Below are positions 5,453-11,022 of a stretch of 11,022 nt of DNA, piece by piece. Every line of letters starts with the position of its first letter. Position 1 is the stretch's first letter. The stretch is from assembly GCA_023136735.1 (NCBI GenBank), contig JAGLQQ010000076.1, forward strand, positions 1-11,022, read 5' to 3'. The DNA is from Candidatus Omnitrophota bacterium (GTDB lineage: Bacteria > Omnitrophota > Gorgyraeia > B26-G9). The notes under the pieces are model-generated. The model was not told where the DNA came from. It made no database searches and was given only the letters and a program-made list of their open reading frames with translations. A program made the translations under genes and the position numbers.

Positions 5453-7867
5453 CTAATAACTTTCCGGGCGCAACCTATCTGCTGTTGTTTGTCCTACTTC
5501 AAATCTCAATGGCGACTGGCCGGGAAAAGCCTTTAGCTTAAACACAAAAAAGAAAGTTCTGTCTTGAGTTGCACCATTATCAGCAAGCTTTATATTATAT
5601 GACATTTCTAATAACCAGCAATGAAGATCCCGGTATATCGTATACTGCTGTTCCTGAAAAACATCAGTGTATGATAAGTACCTTGTATATGTACCTACCT
5701 GCCATTTCCTGTTGATCTTATAATATAAACTCGCTGTGGATTGCTCACTAATATCCCTGTCATAACGCTTACCCAGCCCAATCCTCCATTTATCACTTCC
5801 GGAGGCATAAAGATCGATATTTGCAGTCTGGAACCTTTTTTGATATTGGTTAAAGACAGTATCCGAATCAAGGTTTAACCATCGATAAGGCTTTATATCA
5901 AGCTCAGAGTTGATATAACCGAAATGCTTAATACCGGGAGCGGCATTTTGCCTGTATTCAACCCAAGGGTAAAAATACAGTATGTCTACATTTTCCAGTT
6001 TATCACTCCCTATTTGTTTCCATTTAGTCTGTAAATGGTTTTGAACTCCGAATGTAAACAAATTTTGCTTATTTATCGAATCTATAGCATCAAAAGTACC
6101 CAGTTTGCTTCCCTGTACAGTAGAGGTATGGATATAATCATAATTTACTCTGGGACTAATTACATGCCGCAACTTGTTCAACTCTAGACCCAAAGCATTG
6201 CCGCTATAATCAAAAATCCTAAAAACCTTAGTGTTCACTTCCATTCCGTAATAATGTGTTCCCCTAAAGAAATCCTCGTCTTTTCCAACATTATCTTTGG
6301 AATAATATGTCTGGCGCATACCTTCGTAGGGCACTACATTTACCCAGTCTAATCCGCCCGGTAGTTTTGTCGGGTATTTGAGCTCCCCATATGTGTCAAA
6401 CCTGTTAGCATCCGTATCAAGAGCGCTGTTGGCCTCTTTTTTATTCAAATTGGCCATTTCTATATCCTGACGAAAATACAGATTTGAATCAAAAATTTCC
6501 CGACTTACAGTATTTAAAGTCACCTCAGGAAGACGCTCAACTTCTGAATAAAACCTATTTGTCCTCTTGCGTGAATACAGGCTAAGGCTATAGCTATCAT
6601 CATAATGAGTAATATATGCTTCGGTTGCGGGTTGGATATTATCCTCATACTCTTTATAAAGATAATCCTTTGTAAAGTGAATATCACTGAATTTATCATA
6701 CTCAAGCATGGCTAAAGTCGAAGAATCGATTTCCCATCTATGATTTAGCTTTACCCTGTATCTTTCAGTTTCATGGACATTCCTTGAACGCAAGTCATCC
6801 GCACTTCTGTAGTACTTATCCCTTTCATTCATATGATAGGTCTTAAGTGTTCCCTTACCAAAATTCTTCGTATCATAACCCAAATCAGCTCCGCCAGCAG
6901 TTCCTTTAAGATCACGTTGATCAAGATGAATTTTAGCATTCAAATTTTCATTTAAATCATACTTGATTGAACTTAAAGCAAACCAGCCCCAATCTTTTTT
7001 TCTGCCCACACTCAACGATATAATACAATCGCTATCAAATGACTGTTTCCAGTAAGGCAAATACATTATCGGGACATTGCCGACAAAAATAACCACATTT
7101 TTTGCCACTATTTTATCATCCGGATATAAATAAAAGCGTTTTGCCTGAATCCGGTAATCCGGTTTATCCCTGTCGCAAGTGCTCACATATGCTCGATTAA
7201 AAACATATGTGCTCATGTCTGATTGAGCACTTTCAGCCCTGCCATAAAAAGGTGGAGAAATAAATGTTATATCCTTAAAACTGCCGATTTCCTTGGTGAA
7301 ATCATATACTAGATCTTTTCCGCGGGAAACTGAATTCCCTCTTTCAATTTTAACATTACCGGGAGCAACCGCGAGTCTATCTTGTAAATTAAAATCTATC
7401 AGCTTTGTCGTTATCTTTACACCACTATGCGTTACTTCAACCCGGTCTTCCTTCTGCAATGGATACTGAAACATCCTGCCTTTTTTAGATTGGAAATTAT
7501 AATCAAGCTTATCACCTGTAATTTTGATCTTATTATAGACAACACAAACCCGGCCTGTTGCCAGGGCCTCATTTGTTTTCAGATCTACCTCGATATTCTC
7601 TGCCTCAAGAATTACACCATCATAATCAATCTTCACGTTCCCGCTACCCTTAATCATTGATCCTGAATCAACATACTCTACATTATCAGCGTCAACAACA
7701 ATAGGCCTGCTTTTAGGAGAGGTTGCTTTGTCTTTTTGATCAACCAGACTTTGGCAAAAAACAGCCTCAGTGAAAAAGCAGCAACTAATCAAGATAATAA
7801 GAACGGATTTGAGACTGAGACTAAAACTAAAACAATAAGCAGCGTTCTTGGATTTAAAGCAGTTCAA
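5453..7867 (-). CDS. lptD: LPS-assembly outer-membrane protein LptD
   Basis: An 804-residue outer-membrane translocon that, with lipoprotein LptE, inserts lipopolysaccharide into the outer leaflet. Signal peptide about 1-38 (hydrophobic SVLIILISCCFF). Residues about 55-210 form the LptA-like OstA jellyroll (SRPIVVDADNVEYV, repeated GxVKI strands). From about 220 a beta-barrel follows, opening with the family signature around STC231, PDYRIQAKRFYLYP and VPIMYLPYW, and ending FVFKLKAFPG. C231 matches E. coli C173, and C750 (LHCW) matches one of the C724/C725 pair, so one plug-barrel disulfide may remain. C38 could be the N-terminal partner. The start is TTG, directly after the epimerase TAG, with AGAGG seven bases upstream inside the epimerase's last codons. 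No in-frame ATG would keep the signal peptide. Third gene of the ROK-epimerase-lptD operon. Confidence 0.93.
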   Translation of the reverse strand: MNCFKSKNAAYCFSFSLSLKSVLIILISCCFFTEAVFCQSLVDQKDKATSPKSRPIVVDADNVEYVDSGSMIKGSGNVKIDYDGVILEAENIEVDLKTNEALATGRVCVVYNKIKITGDKLDYNFQSKKGRMFQYPLQKEDRVEVTHSGVKITTKLIDFNLQDRLAVAPGNVKIERGNSVSRGKDLVYDFTKEIGSFKDITFISPPFYGRAESAQSDMSTYVFNRAYVSTCDRDKPDYRIQAKRFYLYPDDKIVAKNVVIFVGNVPIMYLPYWKQSFDSDCIISLSVGRKKDWGWFALSSIKYDLNENLNAKIHLDQRDLKGTAGGADLGYDTKNFGKGTLKTYHMNERDKYYRSADDLRSRNVHETERYRVKLNHRWEIDSSTLAMLEYDKFSDIHFTKDYLYKEYEDNIQPATEAYITHYDDSYSLSLYSRKRTNRFYSEVERLPEVTLNTVSREIFDSNLYFRQDIEMANLNKKEANSALDTDANRFDTYGELKYPTKLPGGLDWVNVVPYEGMRQTYYSKDNVGKDEDFFRGTHYYGMEVNTKVFRIFDYSGNALGLELNKLRHVISPRVNYDYIHTSTVQGSKLGTFDAIDSINKQNLFTFGVQNHLQTKWKQIGSDKLENVDILYFYPWVEYRQNAAPGIKHFGYINSELDIKPYRWLNLDSDTVFNQYQKRFQTANIDLYASGSDKWRIGLGKRYDRDISEQSTASLYYKINRKWQVGTYTRYLSYTDVFQEQQYTIYRDLHCWLLEMSYNIKLADNGATQDRTFFFVFKLKAFPGQSPLRFEVGQTTADRLRPESY

Positions 7868-8833
7868 CTAATTACCTCTATAGTGATTAATGATTTCTTT
7901 AATCATCTCGTCTAATTTTAATTTCGAAAATTGACCAATAATATTTTCTATTTTAGAAATATCAGGAACTCTATAAAACATATCTTCAAAATTATTATCA
8001 TAAGCCTCAGCATAAGGAACAAAGCATATCTGGGAACTGCTATTACTAAGAGTCTTTATATTCAAAGCTAAGTCTGCAATGCTTATTGATTGGCAGCTGC
8101 CAATGTTAAAAACCTCACCTTGTGCCTCTTTTTTATCCATAATCGCTTTGATTGCCACTACTGCGTCAGATATATACATGAATGATCGTACCTGTTTGCC
8201 ATCGCCATAAACAGTTATCGGTTCATTCTTGAGCGCCTGCTGGATAAAACGCGGTATAACCATGCCATAACTTGCACTTTGCTTCGGACCGCAAATATTA
8301 AATAATCGTCCGACAACTACAGGAAGGCCACGAGATCGGTGATAAGCCACAGCCAAAAATTCATCAAACCCCTTTGAAAAAGCATACCCCCAGCGCGATA
8401 TATTTACCGCCCCTAAGATTCTGTCATCTGTTTCTTTAAAGCTCTTTAACCCGCCGTTTTTACCGTAAACCTCAGATGATGAAGCGAAAAAAACCTTCTT
8501 TTTAAAAACATGTGCTAAATCAAGGACAATCTCTGTGCCGCGAACATTAGTAATTAAAGAACCCAGCTGATTATCCAAAACATATTTTACTCCCACCGCA
8601 GCCGCTAAGTGATAAATACAATCACATTCCCTTACAAATTTGAGCATTAATTCGCGATCAAGGATGTCTCCTTCGACAAATTTAAATCTTTCATTGTTTT
8701 CTAGTTGAGCAATATTATCCCGCGATCCTGTGGAAAGATTATCGATAACAGTTACAATATGACCATCATTTAACAGGCTTTCACTCAAATAAGAGCCGAT
8801 AAATCCCGCCCCCCCTGTGAGCAAGATCCTCAT
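7868..8833 (-). CDS. NAD-dependent nucleotide-sugar epimerase/dehydratase (extended SDR)
   Basis: A 321-residue extended short-chain dehydrogenase acting on NDP-sugars in the cytoplasm. Rossmann glycine motif G7GAGFIG13. D31 closes strand 2 (VIDNLSTG), pointing to NAD rather than NADP. Downstream come HLAAAVG, the SSSEVYG active-site strand (118-124), catalytic Y150xxxK154 in the form GYAFSK, then GRLFNICGP and the substrate-domain strand ITVYGDGKQVRSFMYISD. The C-terminal VPDISKI is typical of the family. UDP-glucose 4-epimerase, UDP-glucuronate decarboxylase or 4,6-dehydratase activity are all possible; sequence alone does not separate them. ATG overlaps the ROK stop as ATGA, with AAGGAG five bases upstream. 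The stop abuts the lptD start, so the product probably feeds LPS or another surface glycan. Confidence 0.9.
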   Translation of the reverse strand: MRILLTGGAGFIGSYLSESLLNDGHIVTVIDNLSTGSRDNIAQLENNERFKFVEGDILDRELMLKFVRECDCIYHLAAAVGVKYVLDNQLGSLITNVRGTEIVLDLAHVFKKKVFFASSSEVYGKNGGLKSFKETDDRILGAVNISRWGYAFSKGFDEFLAVAYHRSRGLPVVVGRLFNICGPKQSASYGMVIPRFIQQALKNEPITVYGDGKQVRSFMYISDAVVAIKAIMDKKEAQGEVFNIGSCQSISIADLALNIKTLSNSSSQICFVPYAEAYDNNFEDMFYRVPDISKIENIIGQFSKLKLDEMIKEIINHYRGN

Positions 8834-9834
8834 TTTCTCTCCTTGTTCGCCAATACCAATGCGGCTGCGCCAATAATCCCTGCCTTATTGCTGAACTTTG
8901 AGGCAACAATTTTTAAATTGCGGCAAGAAACCTGAAATGCTCTTTCTTTTACAATCCTACGCATCGGCTCAAGGATTAAAGAGCCAGCCTTTGCCACTCC
9001 TCCTCCTACAACAATAATTTCAGGATTAAGCAAGTTTACAACATTAGCAAGTACCGCCCCCATATGTGTTCCTACTTCCTGCCAAATCAGCATGGAAAAA
9101 GAATCTTTTTTCCTGGCTGCACTGCTTAACATTTCAAGCGTAAGGTTCGAATATCTGCCATTAAGCTTAGCTCTAATACTGCTCTTGGCACCTACACGCA
9201 GTCTTTTGATAGCCTCTTCAAGAATATAGCGATTACCAACATATCTCTCAACGCACCCCTTACCACCACAAACACAAAGAGGTCCGTTCTCATTTATAGT
9301 CATATGTCCAATTTCACCAGCAGCAAAATTTATTCCCCGGTAAACCTTGTGGTTAAGAATAATCCCCCCACCTATACCAGTACCCATGGTTACACAAACA
9401 CAATCTTTATGCCCCTTTGCAGCACCGAATTTGCTTTCCGCTAAAGCCATCAAATTAGCATCGTTATCAACCAATACCGGAATTTTTACTTTATGCTGCA
9501 GCGCTTCCTTAAGATTAACATTTTTCCAGCCAGGAACATTAGTCAGATCAAAAATCAGTCCTTTGTCAAAATCAACCCTGCCCGGAACACCAATTCCTAC
9601 TCCACGAATTCGGTTTCCCTTATAGGTGCTTTCTGCTTTTAGCTTGATTATTCTAATCACCAACTGTTCGATTAAATCATCTTTATTGTACTTTTTCGTT
9701 TCAAAGGACGTAAATCCATCAATTTTAAAACCCTTATCCCAAAACCGCACAAGAGCCAACTTCACAAAAGTGCCTCCGAAATCAACCCCTATTGTGTATC
9801 GGCAATTTGAAACCTTACGCCTATTCTGACTCAT
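8830..9834 (-). CDS. ROK-family sugar kinase (glucokinase-like)
   Basis: A 334-residue ROK protein without a DNA-binding N-terminal domain, so a kinase and not a repressor. It phosphorylates a hexose such as glucose or an N-acylated amino sugar with ATP. Motifs: phosphate-1 D18FGGT22, VGIGVPG (79-85), sugar-binding and catalytic VDNDAN with D125 as probable base, phosphate-2 GTGIGGG (151-157), GEIGH (173-177), and the ROK zinc motif C187VCGGKGC194VE with H177 as likely fourth ligand. C-terminal adenosine motif VVGGG. The start is ATG 9834, with AAGGAG five bases upstream; GTG 9855 in frame adds seven residues without a site. First gene of the operon with the nucleotide-sugar enzyme and lptD, promoter at 9931-9960. 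The exact sugar is undetermined. Confidence 0.92.
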   Translation of the reverse strand: MSQNRRKVSNCRYTIGVDFGGTFVKLALVRFWDKGFKIDGFTSFETKKYNKDDLIEQLVIRIIKLKAESTYKGNRIRGVGIGVPGRVDFDKGLIFDLTNVPGWKNVNLKEALQHKVKIPVLVDNDANLMALAESKFGAAKGHKDCVCVTMGTGIGGGIILNHKVYRGINFAAGEIGHMTINENGPLCVCGGKGCVERYVGNRYILEEAIKRLRVGAKSSIRAKLNGRYSNLTLEMLSSAARKKDSFSMLIWQEVGTHMGAVLANVVNLLNPEIIVVGGGVAKAGSLILEPMRRIVKERAFQVSCRNLKIVASKFSNKAGIIGAAALVLANKERK

Positions 9835-9930
9835 AATTTCTCCTTCTCTAAACACATCTTCTTAAATACATAAATTTGTATTTTCTTAACACACCTTTAT
9901 TGGCTGCGGTATTTTAAAACCAAAATAAAA

Positions 9931-9960
9931 ATTATATTCACAAAACATGATATTTTGCAA
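9931..9960 (-). promoter_or_regulatory. Promoter of the ROK-epimerase-lptD operon
   Basis: Minus strand TTGCAA (9960-9955), an 18-base spacer, perfect TATAAT (9936-9931), about 95 bases before the ROK start. It lies in the 181-base gap after accD, in which no convincing terminator is seen, so some readthrough from accD is also possible. Confidence 0.55.
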
Positions 9961-10015
9961 ACTGCCAAGTTAAAATTAATTATGTCTTGTTCGGTAGGAT
10001 TCATTCAATTGTCTA

Positions 10016-10849
10016 TTAGCTAAAATAATCGATCAAATTAGCTAAAGTAATCTTTAATTGTTTTCTATTTACAATAGAATCAATATGTCCATGCTCTAAT
10101 AAAAACTCAGAACTTTGAAAATTAGGAGGTAATTTCTGTCTGATTGTCTGTTCAATAACTCTCGGCCCGGTAAAACCGATCAAAGCTTTGGGCTCAGCTA
10201 TAATAACATCACCTAAGCTGGCAAAGCTGGCCATAACTCCTGCCATAGTAGGATTTGTCAGGACAGAAACAAACAACAGCCCTTTTTCTTTATGTCTAGC
10301 CAAAGCTGCTGACGTCTTTGCCATTTGCATAAGAGACAATAGCCCTTCATACATTCGAGCGCCGCCGCCGGAACCAGAGACTATAATCAAAGGCAAATTA
10401 TCTTTGGTTGCATTTTCCGTAGCTCTTGTTATCTTTTCTCCTACAACCGACCCCATTGAACCCATAATAAATTTAGAATCAGTAACTGCAAGCACTGTTT
10501 TCTTCTTATTAATTTCTCCAATTCCTGTAATAACAGCATCAATAAGTCCTGTAGTCTTTTGATCCTGCTGTATTTTTTGCACATATGTCTTTGGTCCCTT
10601 AAAGCCAATAATATCCACAGGCGACATTTTAGCATCAAATTCCTTAAATGTACCATCATCAACTAAAAGAGCAACTCTATCCTTTGCCCCAAGAGTAAAA
10701 TGATAATCGCATTTAGGACAAATACTCATATTTTCTTTAAGCTGTTTATTAAAAATGATTTGCCCGCAACCACCACATTTTGTACATATACCACCAGGCA
10801 TATCTTTTTTCTTAATTTTTACTATTGTATATTTTGGCTTTCCAAACAT
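10016..10849 (-). CDS. accD: Acetyl-CoA carboxylase carboxyltransferase subunit beta
   Basis: A 277-residue beta subunit of the carboxyltransferase that, with AccA, moves the carboxyl group from biotin to acetyl-CoA to make malonyl-CoA for fatty-acid synthesis. The N-terminal zinc ribbon aligns as C25xxC28 and C44xxC47 (KCGGCGQ, CPKCDYHF). C22 is an extra cysteine where E. coli has tryptophan (VWTKC). The crotonase-fold domain is clear: FIMGSMGSVVGEKITRA, SGSGGGARMYEG (oxyanion region, one glycine longer than E. coli SASGGARM), LMQMAKTSAAL, PTMAGVMASFASLGD and EPKALIGFTGPRVIEQT. It lacks the E. coli C-terminal tail. AAGGG lies seven bases before ATG 10849. Promoter at 10949-10977 with an operator-like dyad between. 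accA and folC are not in the window. Confidence 0.95.
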   Translation of the reverse strand: MFGKPKYTIVKIKKKDMPGGICTKCGGCGQIIFNKQLKENMSICPKCDYHFTLGAKDRVALLVDDGTFKEFDAKMSPVDIIGFKGPKTYVQKIQQDQKTTGLIDAVITGIGEINKKKTVLAVTDSKFIMGSMGSVVGEKITRATENATKDNLPLIIVSGSGGGARMYEGLLSLMQMAKTSAALARHKEKGLLFVSVLTNPTMAGVMASFASLGDVIIAEPKALIGFTGPRVIEQTIRQKLPPNFQSSEFLLEHGHIDSIVNRKQLKITLANLIDYFS

Positions 10850-10920
10850 AACTTTACCCTTCTAGATTATCAGGCTGACATACTTCCGTTAGGGCTTTAC
10901 CCCTTTTTGAACCAGCATTT

Positions 10921-10940
10921 ATATACTTGCCAAAGTATAT
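10921..10940. promoter_or_regulatory. Perfect 8-bp inverted repeat, candidate operator of accD
   Basis: ATATACTT-GCCA-AAGTATAT is a perfect dyad of 8-bp arms around a 4-base centre. It covers about +2 to +21 of the transcript from the accD promoter, the usual place for a repressor to block transcription. As RNA it could also form a weak 5' hairpin. Which regulator would bind is not known. Confidence 0.45.
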
Positions 10941-10948
10941 TTCAACAT

Positions 10949-10977
10949 ATCTTAGCACAAACTAAACATCTTGTCAA
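10949..10977 (-). promoter_or_regulatory. Promoter of accD
   Basis: Minus strand perfect TTGACA (10977-10972), a 17-base spacer, TAAGAT (10954-10949) preceded by TGC, which makes an extended -10. Predicted transcription start near 10942, leaving a leader of about 93 bases before accD. Confidence 0.65.
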
Positions 10978-11022
10978 AACTACTTATCCCCCCCAACTCC
11001 TAGATAGAAAACACTTTTTCTT

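Noticed and set aside
9835..9855. GTG 9855 as start of the ROK kinase.
   Set aside because: AAGGAG lies five bases before ATG 9834, inside the extension. The seven added residues do not belong to the family's N terminus.
10188..10562. A 124-codon plus-strand frame opposite accD.
   Set aside because: accD is unmistakable on the other strand, and the frame has no recognisable domain or ribosome site.

Overview
The window reads as an A+T-rich chromosomal segment of an uncultured diderm (Gram-negative-type) bacterium. LptD, the outer-membrane lipopolysaccharide translocon, shows that an outer membrane is present. A type IV pilus motor fused to a c-di-GMP-type PilZ domain, a short MetF and small zinc-ribbon proteins would suit a lineage such as Omnitrophota or a related candidate phylum, but that placement is an impression and not a result. 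All eight confidently called genes, and the small zinc-ribbon gene, lie on the minus strand, so the transcriptional order runs from high to low coordinates. No tRNA, rRNA, IS element, phage gene or CRISPR array was seen.

Layout in transcriptional order. accD (10849-10016) has a good extended -10 promoter and, just downstream of it, a perfect 8-bp inverted repeat in an operator-like position. Next comes a tight three-gene operon with its own promoter: a ROK sugar kinase (9834-8830), an NDP-sugar epimerase/dehydratase (8833-7868, ATGA overlap) and lptD (7867-5453, TTG start directly after the previous stop). This ties sugar phosphorylation and nucleotide-sugar chemistry to envelope assembly. 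After a 229-base gap with a weak terminator and a doubtful 27-codon ORF come a HAD phosphatase (5223-4378) and a 64-residue zinc-ribbon membrane protein (4318-4124). Then metF (4046-3186) follows, with its own promoter.

Between metF and the pilus ATPase is the most intricate regulatory stretch. An extended -10 promoter is followed by a 34-codon ORF that spans a strong intrinsic terminator and ends just inside the ATPase start, an attenuator-like layout. The ATPase (3030-1669) is a PilZ-PilT fusion. Downstream are a secreted staphylococcal-nuclease-like protein that lacks one catalytic arginine (1515-931) and a two-domain zf-TFIIB protein (796-299) with a candidate promoter and direct repeats.

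The first ~150 bases hold a near-consensus sigma-70 promoter pointing out of the window. It is followed by a terminator-like hairpin and a second hairpin with a GNRA loop, with no open reading frame. This may be the 5' part of a small RNA or an mRNA leader whose gene lies outside. Bases 148-298 show nothing that can be supported.

The best candidates for something undescribed are the PilZ-PilT motor with its attenuator-like leader, and the structured transcript at the left edge.
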